Shown piece after piece: positions 28,701 through 39,149 of a stretch of 64,000 nucleotides of DNA. The notes beneath the pieces were generated by a model. It saw only the letters and a program-made list of their open reading frames with translations, was not told the origin of the DNA and made no database searches. The position numbers and the translations under genes are program-made. Source of the DNA: Incurvaria masculella (taxonomy: Eukaryota; Arthropoda; Insecta; Lepidoptera; Incurvariidae); assembly GCA_946894095.1 (NCBI GenBank), contig OX335641.1, positions 6,962,501 to 7,026,500 of the forward strand. Direction: 5' to 3'. Position 1 is the stretch's first letter, and the number at the start of each line of letters is the position of its first letter.

Positions 28701-31700
28701 GCCTCAACTTGTTCAGCGGAGCTCTTAACCCTAAGGTAGATAAATTATTGAACGCTCCTCGTAGTAGTGCATGAACGGGGCAGGGATTTAACCCATAACC
28801 TCTCGCATGAGAACCACGGCCCCACAACATAAGTTTCCCAGAAAAGAGCATTCGAGCTAATCAACCTAACCAGAAATCAACTCAGAGTAATTACCAGGGC
28901 TCTAAAAGGCCACTGTAACCTTAAGGTATAAGCAGTGGGGTTGACTAGTAGAGTAGTTCGGATTTAATTTTGACGCCAGCGGAGCCGTGGGTATCTACTT
29001 TTTACGTATATAATCCTACGGTCAGAAATGCAGCGAGCACAATAAGATGGGCAAGTGCTAATTTTCTGCTTTCACTTTCAAGATTTCACATAATATGTGA
29101 AATCAAGATGAGAAGAATTTTAAGAACAAAATGAAAAACCGGTAAAAAGTGTAGTAGAAAAAAAAACAAATTCTCAACTTTATTAAACCAAAGTTAAAAT
29201 CAAAACTGTATTTGTTGTAGAATATTATGTGTGTTGATCATCGTTAATTCTCAGTGGATTTTCCAAAGCGCCAAAACATTAAACATTTACGGTCATATTC
29301 AGAGTGTGCTTTCAAAACCCAGATCTCCTGACTTGCTATACAAAATGTGATTTAGCCCGGAGTTAATACGAGTATGAAAGTTAGCACGCCAACTCTGAAT
29401 CCTCCACTACGAGAGAGAGAGAGAGAGAGAGAAATTTTCTGTTCATTAACTTATTGTTTATTTCAATAAAAGGATTGCTGTTTGTGAAATGTCTGATATG
29501 GTATCTACACTACACTAAAGATAAAAGTGTTTAATTTTACTGAACTGTAGCTGAGGCATTAACTAAACAGAAAGACAGTATTTTCCAAGAACATATGTAG
29601 GTACCTACTTACAATTTTATTGTATAAATATTCATTATGTACAGTTGCTGCACTATTATTGATCAGAATGACACACAAATATACATACTGTGTTGTCAGC
29701 TGAATATAGTTCTTATTTCAATGACAGAGTGTTATAAATACTACCAATGCTCTCTGATCTGTGTGCCTACAATGATCAGTGGCACATGCGTGTACTATTC
29801 GTATTGTCTGACTCATTAACAATGCTAACTAACCTTTGCATATGCTTGCAGATATTTGCCAAGTACGAGGAGCTGACAGGGAAAGACATCGAGGAGACCA
29901 TCAAGAAGGAATTTTCTGGAAGCATCGAGAAGGGCATGCTTGCTATTGGTAAGTTTTCCAACAAAATCCAACCACTCACTTGATTTCCTTGTTATTGTGA
30001 TGTACAAGCTTGATTCTTCCCATTAATTATAGGCCTCTTGCCATCGCGCTTGATTACCTAAGGGGTGAGCAGTGGGGATATGAAAGAAATTGGGCAAGTT
30101 TTTACTGCTTTTCGTCAGAAAATGCGGTCTGAGCCACAAGCCTCTACCAGTGACCCCTAATAGAGATTTATTCGGCCCATATGAATGAACTCCCATCGAT
30201 TCGCTGTACTTGTAAAATATATTTTTTGCAGCATTCTTTCTGTGATTCCACATGCATAAAAATAGTACAAAAAAATGTTATTACGTGAACGATTCTTACA
30301 CTTATGTTTACAGATGGTGCTAATAAATAACCTAACAATTACGGAGTAAATGTAGATAAAAGTGGATTTTGTTATCCTATTAGGAGTTTATTTTACAAAC
30401 ACTACTTATAATATTTCAATGTACACTTGCTATTGTTGGGTGGATATACCTCTTAAAATAAGTTCATTCCCAGAGGTTAATTCCATTTTGATTTCCATCA
30501 ACACAGTGATATTAGGCTAAGAGTAAGAGTAAAATTTACATAAAAGCATTATGAAATATGGACATTGTAACATATATGGCATGAGCTACACACTTTCTTT
30601 CTTTTATTCCTGGTGATTGCGGTAACCTCATAAAAGTTGGGAACACTGTATTTAATAGGTCATTCTGCTGGAGCAACATATTATTGTTGGTTTAATTTCC
30701 TTAACCCAATGATGTCATATGGCCTTACATTTAGTTTCATGGTCAAAACATGGTGCCGCCCTTTATAGCAGACAATAACTAGTCGATCATAAACATCGTC
30801 ATCATTTTCGTAATTAAGGTATCATCTGAGACAATTATGCAAAGTGTTGTTTCCTTATTATTTTCAAAGAATGTTTTTCCTTTAGCCTTAAGCAATGAAA
30901 TGATATATTTACTTAGTACAACGATACTTTTGATGAAGATATTTGTTGTCCATAAACCTAACGTTATATTAATAATATTTTACTAATCTTTTTTTGTTAT
31001 TTGATCTCTCTGAATGGTTGTGCTAAAAATGTATGTTAAGAATGGCCCGTAAGCTATGCTCCCCATACAAACGTAGTTTACTAATAATTTGGAAACCGCT
31101 ATTCCAATTAAATTGATATTAAATATCTAATATCAGGAAACAAATATCTGTGTCTGCATGCTTTTGTTTTTTTTAAAAAATCCAAACCGAATGAAATGAA
31201 AGCAAAAAGAAAATCTTCAAACGAATTTTGTTTACACAACACCTTTTTTCATCATCAGCTCGCTGCGTCAAGAGCAAAGTCGGCTTCTTCGCCAACCGCC
31301 TCTACCATTCCATGAAGGGCATGGGCACCAACGATAAGACCCTGATCCGGATCATCGTGAGCCGCTCGGAGATCGACCTCGGGGACATCAAGCAGGCCTT
31401 CCTGCAGAAGTACGAAAAACCCCTCGAGGAGTGGATCAGCGTAAGTGGAATCTTGATTGAATACGCTTCGGTGACTTGACGGGTCTGGACCACGGACCAA
31501 GCAGCCTTGATGCTTTAGGAAAAAAAATCCAAAACTGCTAGGTATTCCGGGGATATATACATTTTATTGTGTTTTAACGCCGCTATGCCTCTATCCGTGT
31601 AATCAGAACTCGGGAGAAATGGAAAAAAAAGTTGCACTGCCATAGTTTCCACACTATTTCCATAGTACCTTAGTTAAGAGCTAATTATAACATTTATCTA

Positions 31701-34630
31701 TATTTATTGGTTCATTTCCATGAACTTTCGATGACTGCACAGTTTATTTAATTATTTTTATATGCACTTGATTGTTTTGTTGGTGCTATTTTATCAGAAG
31801 TTCAAGTAAAATACCTATACCTTGATAAAGACTGTTTGGTCATGGTCTATACGGATGGTAAAAACCAGTATACTAATGATAGCTGTTTATTTAAGGAAAG
31901 ACATTTAATAAATCATGGCTAGAATCCTAATGGCAATCTGGAATTTATCATCCGTCTCCCGTTAGCATTGTAATTGCTTTCTTGCTTGTGTGATAGAAAG
32001 ATTTGTGACTAAAATTACATTTTGCAGACCAATCTAAGCATATTTTTCCCTGAATGCAGTGTCTGAGCCCGTCTTATTGAAATAATAAAATGCAAAATGA
32101 GTTTTTTCCTTTAACCATTACACTATACCATATTTTACTTTGGTTGCATGTATCTTTTAACTTGTCATTTACCTTACCCCAACCAGATAACGGCGCTCTT
32201 CAAACATTTTAATCAACTTTTATCTCTAATGACGAACTAACACTTAAAATAGTTATGCTTTTATTCTTCTGCATGTTTTGCGCTCAGAAATGTTCTTGTG
32301 TCAGTCAATCATTTTCATTTTATTTGGCCTACTATTTTTTTCTGGATTTAGTGAGATTTTTCATCGACACAATTTGATAGAATATCACAGAATGTTGCAT
32401 GATTTCGTAACTGTACATCGAACATCTCATGATATGCTAATACTGTCAGAAAAACACAAGACTTTTATCTGCGACGGTACACATAAATCTGACCCATTTA
32501 CGTTAGCTGTTGGCTCGTCCAGCGCGGGTCATGTATAGATCCCTCATTGTTGTCCTACCTTTTTTTAGGTGTTTGGGGCCTGGGGAGGGTGTCTTAATTT
32601 CGTGATTTCAGCAATAAATCCTATAGGTCTGTTATTAGCAGTATTTTTTGTTTGTAGTGCCTGAAACTAGCTATTTTTTGGTAACCAATTAGATAGTACA
32701 TATAGTACAGCACACTCCAAGCACAGAAAATAATGCGTGGAGCTAGGCTGCCTGACCACAAAGACGGAAATTATTATGAAGAATAAGATAAAACTTAGTA
32801 ACTAACTTAATCCATAGACAAAAAATAAATCATTTTGTCTCACAAGTTAGCTCAGGTTAATAAACTCGTTTGGGATACAGGCAGTAATGGTCATATATTT
32901 TCATTTTATTACATCGCTTTCTTGACTAAACTATGTTTTATTTTTACAAGGTTTGAATCTAACTTGGGGTATTTCAATCAAAATTACTAATGTGTTCGTG
33001 CCTGTATGGTCACCTAACTTTCGTGCCGGTTTTAATGTCTAAAATTAAACAGCAAGAGAAAAAAACTCTGACGGTTGCATTGTGCTGTCTTCATACTCCA
33101 GCTTTATGTTTACAAGACTTAAGCCATTGGTAGATAGACTTTGTTATATTTGGCGGGAAGGATCGAACTCTACCCCCTCGGGGCGCCAACGACTGCGCAG
33201 AACCAAAACTATATCGGATATAGTTTCTGCACAGCCGCTGGCACTTGAAGGGGTAGGACTCAATCCCTCCCGGGCAGTATAGTAATAAATTCGGAGTTAC
33301 AGCCAGGCTCAATTCCCGGTGAAATCTGGGAATAAGGAAGAGGAGTTTTCGGGGAGTTCGTATACATTGACTTTCTTTTCGTTTTAGCCATTTTTTATGA
33401 ATAAAGTGCTTCCGCCACTTAATTGCCTAGACGTGAAAATTTAAAGCAAATTGTTCAATAGACGACTCACTTCAAACCATATCTGACCTCTGGCTTTTGA
33501 CTGAAACGAAAATGAGCAAGACAAGCGTTATAGCATCGTCGAGTGACAGGGCACGGACTGTAGCGGACATTTTGGACTGTTCCAGGGAGACACTTCCGGA
33601 GATTACAAGAGGATTTTGTTGACTCTTATCGATTAGACGGGCCGGCGTCTTCGCCAATCAACCTACCTTCAATCTCAGTGTATTTCCAATCGAATTTGTT
33701 GTGTGTCAATAATGTGTTCTTAGGTACATTAAGTTAGCATACATACGTCCATAGGCTATTTAGTAGGTAATTCCAAAGTCACAATTCTTTCTTCGTAACA
33801 CATACCGCATACATCATGGCTACTTGCTCTTCTAAGCACTCACAAAACATAGTTAATCGTTGTACATTAACCGCTTGATCGTGGTGGCATGAATGGGATG
33901 TGGTTAGACTCCACTGAACAGTTTTCGAGTGACTAGAGAATGTTTCACATTTTTCAGGAAGATGTCGGCGGCGAGATCGGTGCTTTGTTAGCCACAATGT
34001 GTTACTAAGCCAACGCCATCTGTCTAGCGCTTGAAGTAATTAACTCAGTATTAAACATCTATGCTGTCGTGTGGTTTGAATTACCTACTTACGTTTTTTC
34101 GTTAAGAGCATTTACATTCATAACCTCAAAGACATTGCACAGACACACACTTTTTTATTATTCTTAAGAATGTATCACATGAATATTTACAATTTATACT
34201 TAAGTTTCAATATTTCACTTATAGATCTGTTCTCTTTTTATGTCTCAGTCAATTATTATACTCACATCTATTGAAATCTCATGTAGTCTAGAAAAATAGT
34301 AGGCCAGTAGTTTGCTTGAAGTGATCATGTATTGCATTTAAAATAATGTTGTTCGCAGGATGACATAGGTGGTGACTACGCCTACGTCTTAGCGACACTC
34401 GCGTGCTAACTCGAAATGTACAAAATATTGTGCCTACATTGCAGCGGTCCTTTCGAGGGCTGTCTAAGAGCGGCTTAAGCATGTTATACTAAATTTTATA
34501 TATCTTTTACGTAATGTTTAAGCAAAGCTTGTGCGTGTTGAAGCAACGCTTGTTATACTTAGATTGTGATATTTTGCAGGATGACACAAAAGGGGACTAC
34601 AAATACACGTTACTGTCTATTGTATCATGA
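22730..34630 (+). CDS. AnxB9: Annexin IX / B9-type calcium-dependent phospholipid-binding protein, 323 aa, alternative 3' ends
   Basis: Exons: 22730-22759, 23975-24151, 27120-27324, 28146-28375, 29852-29948, 31259-31440, then one of three last exons; the form listed ends with 34580-34630. The total is 972 nt, 323 aa plus stop, the usual length for insect annexin IX. Four annexin repeats: calcium loops GFGTD (36-40), GIGTD (108-112), GQWGTD (191-196) and GMGTN (267-271). Annexins bind acidic membranes in a calcium-dependent manner and act in membrane trafficking and cortical cytoskeleton organisation. Exon 3 is GC-rich; intron 2 is 3 kb, and introns 2 and 4 hold SINE-derived pieces. Exon 4 is preceded by a G-run at 28069-28087. 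The last exon supplies residues 308-323; Asp309 matches the calcium-binding acidic residue of repeat 4 in annexin A5 (Asp303) and is kept in all three alternatives. Confidence 0.95.
23450..23678 (+). mobile_element. SINE body fragment, annexin intron 1
   Basis: It contains the body blocks CTTCCGGGTTGGTAACACCG, AACGGCAATAAAAATTATCC, CAGTGTAGCCATGCTCATAA and GGCCATCCATGTCAGGTTCC, ending in an A-rich run near 23690. Headless copy within annexin intron 1. Confidence 0.7.
24152..27119 (+). other. Annexin intron 2, non-coding
   Basis: AT-rich. It holds the tRNA-headed SINE at 25810-26210; nothing else recognisable. Short open frames show no family similarity. Confidence 0.5.
25810..26210 (+). mobile_element. 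Full-length SINE with tRNA-like head, annexin intron 2
   Basis: The head has box A TAGTATAGTGG at 25821-25831 and a perfect box B GGTTCGAATCC at 25891-25901, correctly spaced for a Pol III type 2 promoter. The tRNA-like part degenerates outside these boxes. The shared body follows (AACTGTAGGTCCCCTTCCCC, GGCCGGGTTGGTACCATTG, CTCATAAAGGGACAATCCTG, TGGCATGGCACCTAATTCC). This is the clearest tRNA-headed member in the window. Confidence 0.85.
28738..28862 (-). mobile_element. tRNA-derived SINE head relic, minus strand
   Basis: On the minus strand it contains GAGGTTATGGGTTAAATCCC, a box B-like motif at the spacing expected after a degenerate tRNA 5' half. The part downstream (lower coordinates) is not clearly the shared body. 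It lies in annexin intron 4. It is probably a diverged SINE rather than a tRNA gene, because the cloverleaf is broken. Confidence 0.45.
29294..29402. mobile_element. Short MITE with ATTCAGAGT termini
   Basis: Starts ATTCAGAGTGTGCTTTCA and ends GCACGCCAACTCTGAAT. The inverted ends share ATTCAGAGT and GTGCT/AGCAC words. A related pair of ends occurs at 39519-39625. Confidence 0.5.
29406..29432 (+). repeat. (GA)n microsatellite
   Basis: GAGAGAGAGAGAGAGAGAGA continuous dinucleotide run, in annexin intron 4. Confidence 0.9.
31441..33957 (+). other. Annexin intron 6, no exon recognised
   Basis: AT-rich, 2.5 kb. It contains the inverted repeat at 33153-33273. No further terminal exon with the D-x-x-G-D-Y type signature was found before 33958. 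Confidence 0.5.
33153..33273. repeat. Foldback inverted repeat with about 58-bp arms, annexin intron 6
   Basis: Left arm CGGGAAGGATCGAACTCTAC through GCGCAGAACCAAAACTATAT; right arm its diverged complement, ATATAGTTTCTGCACAGCCG through GGACTCAATCCCTCCCG; centre only a few bases (CGG). The GGATCGAACTC and GACTCAATCCC ends look like two opposed tRNA box B motifs, so it may be two SINE heads joined head to head. Confidence 0.65.
33958..34008 (+). CDS. AnxB9: Annexin alternative last exon, variant 1 (51 nt)
   Basis: Acceptor TTTTCAG at 33951-33957, then 16 codons [16 protein letters not shown] and TAA. Phase 0, so it joins exon 6 (ends 31440) directly in place of 34580-34630. It keeps the acidic residue at position 2 but loses the GDY motif (GEI instead). 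An ATTAAA lies near 34051. Confidence 0.8.
   Translation, partial: EDVGGEIGALLATMCY
34359..34409 (+). CDS. AnxB9: Annexin alternative last exon, variant 2 (51 nt)
   Basis: Acceptor GTTCGCAG at 34351-34358, then 16 codons [16 protein letters not shown] and TAA. Same length and phase as the other two. It keeps the canonical GDY. The Cys at the extreme C-terminus, as in many vertebrate annexins, is shared only in part with variant 1 (Cys-Tyr). Confidence 0.85.
   Translation, partial: DDIGGDYAYVLATLAC
34580..34630 (+). CDS. AnxB9: Annexin alternative last exon, variant 3 (51 nt)
   Basis: Acceptor TTTTGCAG at 34572-34579, then 16 codons [16 protein letters not shown] and TGA, followed after 22 bp by AATAAA (34653-34658). 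As the most distal exon with the clearest poly(A) signal, it is used for the reference model. Confidence 0.88.
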   Translation, partial: DDTKGDYKYTLLSIVS

Positions 34631-34652
34631 AGATTCGAATAATTTGTTATTT

Positions 34653-34658
34653 AATAAA
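34653..34658 (+). terminator. Annexin poly(A) signal
   Basis: AATAAA 22 bp after the variant 3 stop, with a second AATAAA at 34688-34693. The convergent minus-strand gene stops only 217 bp away at 34847, so the two 3' UTRs probably overlap. Confidence 0.7.
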
Positions 34659-34846
34659 CTTTTTACGCTTTAAAGAATGTCCTCTCGAATAAACGTTTCA
34701 AAGCCTTTGAATGTGTCTAGATCTGCCAGGTGCCGTTTTGAAGCATATTTAATATATTCAGAGTAATGAAAATCATATTTTGTTTACATGCTATATTTTT
34801 TGTTCAAATGTATTTACCTACAAAATAAATATGTATGTTCAGTAAC

Positions 34847-37800
34847 TTAGTTTTTTTCAAGATCCCTTATTCCATCAGTTGTCACCTGAAAAGTTAACGT
34901 AAAATTAAAACACAACAAACACAGTTACAAAAAGTAATACAAATTTCACAATTCCATCCTTTTAGGGGGTCCATCCAAGTAAGGGCTTACTATGTGGTTT
35001 GGTAAAAAAATGAAAACACCTAGTTTGGTACCATCGCATTGATGAAAGAGATTGAAGCAACAACTAATCAATCACCTGCACTTTGGGCAAATTAACTTTC
35101 GACTGATATACTGATAGTTCCTGGTACAAACCTGAAAGTGAGCAATATTCTGGGGTGCAGTATTGCTCTTGAGGAGCAGGGCTATTCTCTCCGGCCGATA
35201 GGCGTGCGGTGCGGACATCAGCACTCGTGTATTGCAGCGATGCGCCCATGCATCTCCCATAGCACCCACCACCTCGCCTTTGGAAAGCCCTATACGGGTG
35301 CTCATTTCATTTGTTATTACCACCTGTGGAAATTATAACAGACTGAGAGCTGATTTCATTGACTTTTCTATCGGTAACCCCTTGGCTATGTAGGTATTTT
35401 TTAAATAGTGGGTATTTTAATTACAAGTTTTCTCCCTGTTTCAGTCCGTAAGGATATTTTCCCTGAAGCGAGGACCAATTAGGGTTAGTGTATCATTTCA
35501 TCTGTATCTGTGATTTGAGGATAAAGAGCAAAATCTTCATTGTATTGTACTGTGTATTCATCGTCCCCATCCCACTTCACATCTAACGTACATGTCGTAA
35601 GAGGCAAATATGGGATTTATCAATCGTAATTCAGATTCACGCAAAAAACTAGGTTCCCTTACTAGGTGGCAGAGTCAATCCAGTCAGCAATAAAAGATAG
35701 CCGAGTTTTCCATGCACTTCAATGCTCAATGTCTGCTTTATGAACCATGTTGCATCCTCCTGATTACCGAGCCTGTCTTTTTCTTTGAAACAGAAGGTAC
35801 CAGAGTGGGCAGTCTGAGTTCTCACCTAAATTGGCGTTACGGCAAACCGATCGACTGGCGTTTTCAAATGTATGGAGAAATTGAAGAGCGCGCGCAGTGG
35901 ACGTTAAGCGAACTAACATTTGCGAGTCCGAGTTTGATTTGACAGCTTACTCAACGTTGCCGTAAAGACGTCACCGTTGCCGTTTACGTCCACTCCACCT
36001 TTTCATACAAATCGGAAGTCCGCGTTTGACTTTGACAGCTTAAAGAAGTAAAACAACAGAATATCTAGTAAAAACTTGTATGGAGTTTGACATTTTTACG
36101 GAACTTCGAAGGTACGTAAACGCCAATTTAGGTGAGAACTTAGACTACCGGCTCAGAGCGCAATATCACGATTTTGTACAGTGCCCGCGAAGGAGTTAGT
36201 CCCATCTGGAAAGGCCACCCTTAAACTATATGTAGCATATTGTCAGCCTAGGTAGTCCAGTGGCACGACACCTTGGGATTCGATAAGCTGGGTGAAGCAC
36301 CTCTGCGCGTGGTTGGGTTCTGGATGGGTGCCAGTGGTTCGGATTACACTTCAAACTGTAGGTCCCCTTCCTGACTTACTAGGTGGTAGGGTTAATCCCG
36401 CCCGGGTTGGTACCATCACATTAAATGAACAATGGTTGAAGCGGCAATGAAAATTGTCCATGTTTTCCATCCAGTTCAATGTAGCCGACCAATACAAGGA
36501 AGGACCTGGCATGGCACCTAGTTCCCATGTGGTGTATTAGGCTAAAATCTCACAGTCAGTTTGGTAGTAGCCATATATATCCAGTTACGTAAAACAAAAA
36601 AAAATAATTAAATCCACGCCTTGCGGGACCCAAGAAGTCTCCATGTTTGCAGTTTGTCTTTACCACAGTAATCAATTTTGCACACCCTTTGTGGGACATC
36701 AGAGTCTATGTATATAATGAAGCAACTTACGGCAATCTGTTTCTCCGATGCGATTCTCTGCAAACTAGCCAGTTCCGTGAATAATATACCGGTTCTTAGT
36801 CTCTCTGACGTGCCATCTTTAAATGGGAAGCAGATCGAGTCTATTGCTATCAGTCTTATCTGAAAATATTAAAGTATCAGAAAACAATTCAATAAATATT
36901 TCTCGATCTCCCTGATATCTATTAAACTTGGCCTCATATTATAAGGTTTCCACAATTTGACTCGAGGTCAAGCTCTCGCTCTTGACACATCTTTCTCCTT
37001 TGACAGAATTACGTTTTGGAGACCGCGTTTTTAGCCCCGGTTGCACGAAGAGACGGCTGAGTCCTGTCAATCACCTTGTCTTAAAGTTTTGCTCTTGAAT
37101 CCTGAACAAGTCTAGATACTTTCAGCATAACAACTCTCCTTGATTAATTCAAGTTATTGCTGTACTTACATTTGGGTGGTGTTGAAGAAACATGGGCAGT
37201 TCTTGAAGGACAGCACGAAACCTGTCTAAGCCAAAAGCGTCGACAAAGTGGAACTTATCTAAATAGTTCTCTATTTCAACATCAGCGGTCCCTCCGAGGA
37301 GTCTCTGACATTTGGACATGCTTGCTTTCAGAATATCTAAAAATTAAATATTCCAAAAATTACTAAGAAAGCACCAGGCAAAACATTAAAAAATATTAAG
37401 TTGTGTCAACATATATTTACCTACAAATCTTAGAATTGAGAACTTGGTATTAGTGTCTATGAACAGTGCCTCGGCTTCTAGGCCTCCGAGAGCTTTGGGC
37501 ACTTGCACTGCGGCACATAGCTGCAAACTACAATACAACACAAGTGCATACATATGAAAATACTATATAATAACCTATTGTTAATCTGTGCTATAGTGAA
37601 AGGTACAGATTAAAACTACTGAGAGTTAGAGAAAGTACAGCTTAAAGTTAATGCGAAATTAAATCGATTTATTACGAGATAGATACTTCTACAAAAAAAC
37701 TAACTTAGATTATACATAATATTGCAAAGTTGAACCGTTCAGGCAAGCTGTGATTCGGATTGCACGGTGTCCCTTATAAGGAAGGTCCTGGCATGGCACC

Positions 37801-38072
37801 TAGTTTCTTTGTGGTGAGTTAGGCTAATATCATGACTTTCGAGTTTGAAATAGATTCCCATGTCCAGTTACGTAAAATAAAACTGCCTCTCCATAATGAG
37901 TAACAACTAAATATTAGGAACTTATTGATTCAATTACTAACCATAGCTGAAGTTTTCCGACTCCTGGCAGACCTAGAAGCTCTGTTACTGCTCCAAGCTG
38001 CACGCCGTCACTGCCCAGGGCCTCATCCAAGCTACGGCTGAAGGTCGGAATGGCTGGAAGACTTGTTTCACG
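34847..38072 (-). CDS. RAD51C: RAD51C-like recombinase paralogue, six 3' exons, N-terminus not found
   Basis: Minus-strand exons in order: 38072-37942, 37527-37421, 37336-37170, 36859-36731, 35323-35132, 34885-34847. All phases join, giving 254 aa plus stop. Landmarks: Walker A region GLPGVGKLQL, then VQVPKALGG and ALFIDTNTKF, Walker B IRLIAIDSI followed by FPF, the VVITNEMSTRI motif, GAMGDAWAHRC, and a short tail exon ending at TAA. The PFxFPF-type Walker B surroundings and QVPKALGG point to RAD51C (spindle-D in flies) rather than RAD51, XRCC3 or RAD51D. The family works in homologous recombination and meiotic repair in the nucleus. Two ATPase residues are altered: Walker A Thr/Ser is Leu (GKL) and the catalytic Glu of the DTE motif is Asn (DTN). 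About 85-100 N-terminal residues are missing; they should lie upstream of 38072. Confidence 0.85.
35745..36228 (+). mobile_element. Partial piggyBac-like MITE interrupted by a second MITE
   Basis: TGCATCCTCCTGATTACCGA and GTCTTTTTCTTTGAAACAGA at the left, GCCCGCGAAGGAGTTAGTCC and AAGGCCACCCTTAA at the right, are the last ~200 bp of the family. The 5' part is missing. A 345-bp element is inserted at 35812-36160. Confidence 0.7.
35812..36160. mobile_element. MITE with about 40-bp inverted ends, nested
   Basis: Left end GGGCAGTCTGAGTTCTCACC, then TAAATTGGCG; right end CGCCAATTTAGGTGAGAACT, then TAGACTACCGGCT. The host sequence CAGAG is present on both sides (before the left end and after the right end), a 5-bp target duplication. 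A truncated relative is at 150-345. Confidence 0.75.
36240..36600 (+). mobile_element. Full-length SINE with 5S-rRNA-like head, minus-strand gene intron
   Basis: The 5S-like head (about 36275-36335) has GATAAGCTGGGTGAAGCACC and GGGTTCTGGATGGGTGCC, matching the head at 2275. It is followed by the shared body with AACTGTAGGTCCCCTTCC, CGCCCGGGTTGGTACCATC, CCATGTTTTCCATCCAGTTC and GACCTGGCATGGCACCTAG. It ends at an A-rich tail near 36600. It lies in an intron of the RAD51C-like gene in antisense orientation and abuts the nested MITE at 35745-36228. Confidence 0.8.
37034..37078. mobile_element. Fragment of the Harbinger-like MITE
   Basis: AGCCCCGGTTGCACGAAGAG followed by ACGGCTGAGT matches the end of the elements at 57965 and 59684. 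Only one end is present. Confidence 0.5.
37740..37888 (+). mobile_element. SINE 3' body fragment
   Basis: It carries the blocks TATAAGGAAGGTCCTGGCAT, GGTGAGTTAGGCTAATATCA and CCCATGTCCAGTTACGTAAA of the shared SINE body. 5'-truncated; antisense in a RAD51C-like intron. Confidence 0.7.
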
Positions 38073-38159
38073 CTGGAACATTTAAATTCTTATCACTAAC
38101 ACATATTTTATCTACTCATCAGTGTCATATCAATAACAATTCATATCACAAACACATCA

Positions 38160-38305
38160 TATCTACTAGGTGGAAGGGTTTCGCATTGGATGAAATGATG
38201 ACCCAAGGCGGCAAGCAAAAATTGTCCGTTTCTTTCATCCAATTAAATGTAGGCGTGCTCATAAAGGGAAGGACCTAGCATGGCACCTCATTCCTCCGGG
38301 AACAA
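38160..38305 (+). mobile_element. SINE middle-body fragment
   Basis: It carries ACTAGGTGGAAGGGTTTCGC, TTTCATCCAATTAAATGTAG and GTGCTCATAAAGGGAAGGAC from the SINE body. It is cut off at about 38305 by the tail of the LINE that follows. Confidence 0.65.
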
Positions 38306-39120
38306 CTTTGTTTTTTTTCATTTTCATTTTCATTTCATTTCTTATCCATAGGTAGGATACCTACACTTGGACACGTTAACAATCTATCGATTCGAGAAGA
38401 GCTGACATACAAGTTTCATTAATTAATGAATTAAGAAGTAGTTTATATTACACATATAAAGTTTTACAATATTGAGTTCTATGGTCATACAAAATTATCC
38501 TAATTACTCTGTTCGGGAGTATACAGCCATCGTCATTTTGGATATCATATATCACGTCAGGATAAAAATAAAAAATAAATAAAAATATAAAATAAATAAT
38601 TAATATGTTCAGGTGTATACAGCCATCGTCATTTTTTATATCAAATACCACGTCAACATTACGATGAATATAAAATAATAATAATAATACAAAGTTGTAC
38701 TCGTAAAGAAACGTCTACATTAAAAATCTATCGTCCAAACCTTCCTTAATAGTATAATAGCTTTTATTTACCAACAATGCTTTAACTCTTTTCTTAAATA
38801 TATTGTCTCCTAGATTTTTTATATCGTCTGACAATTTATTGTAAAACCTCGCACTATTACATACAAAGCTCTTGGAGGTTTTGGCCAGTCTGTGCCTTAT
38901 GTTCTGTATTTTTTGTTTACCACGTGTGTTATGATTGTGTACATCTTCATTCAGAGTGTATTCATGATTATGTTTCTTTGCGTACATAATATTCTGATAT
39001 ATGTATGCACTTGGTAATGTCATGATCCCTAACTCGCTAAAAACATTTCTGCATGAGTCTCTTGGCTTGATGCCTAGGATGCTACGCAAAGTTATTAAGT
39101 AAGAATCCATTTGCACAGAG
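38305..39120 (-). mobile_element. LINE 3' end, minus strand (RT ORF C-terminus plus 3' UTR)
   Basis: On the minus strand, an open frame from 39116 to 38715 encodes 133 residues. It contains the NTRGK..., HRLAKTSKSF and FYNKLSDDIKNL blocks typical of the C-terminus of jockey/CR1-type reverse transcriptases. About 0.4 kb of 3' UTR follows, with two near copies of a TGTATACAGCCATCGTCATTT segment at 38517 and 38609. It ends at a simple (AAATG/AAAATG)n tail on the minus strand (38312-38340 on +). 5'-truncated and not autonomous. It sits 0.2 kb upstream of the first recognised RAD51C exon. Confidence 0.75.
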
Positions 39121-39149
39121 GGTTGCTGTTTCTTTTGTTCTTGTTCTTT

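Noticed and set aside
33472..33657. Possible fourth annexin terminal exon
   Set aside because: No acceptor followed by a 16-codon D-x-x-G-D-Y-like end was found in this stretch.
38715..39116. Host gene on the minus strand
   Set aside because: The C-terminal RT blocks and the simple-sequence tail identify it as a LINE end.
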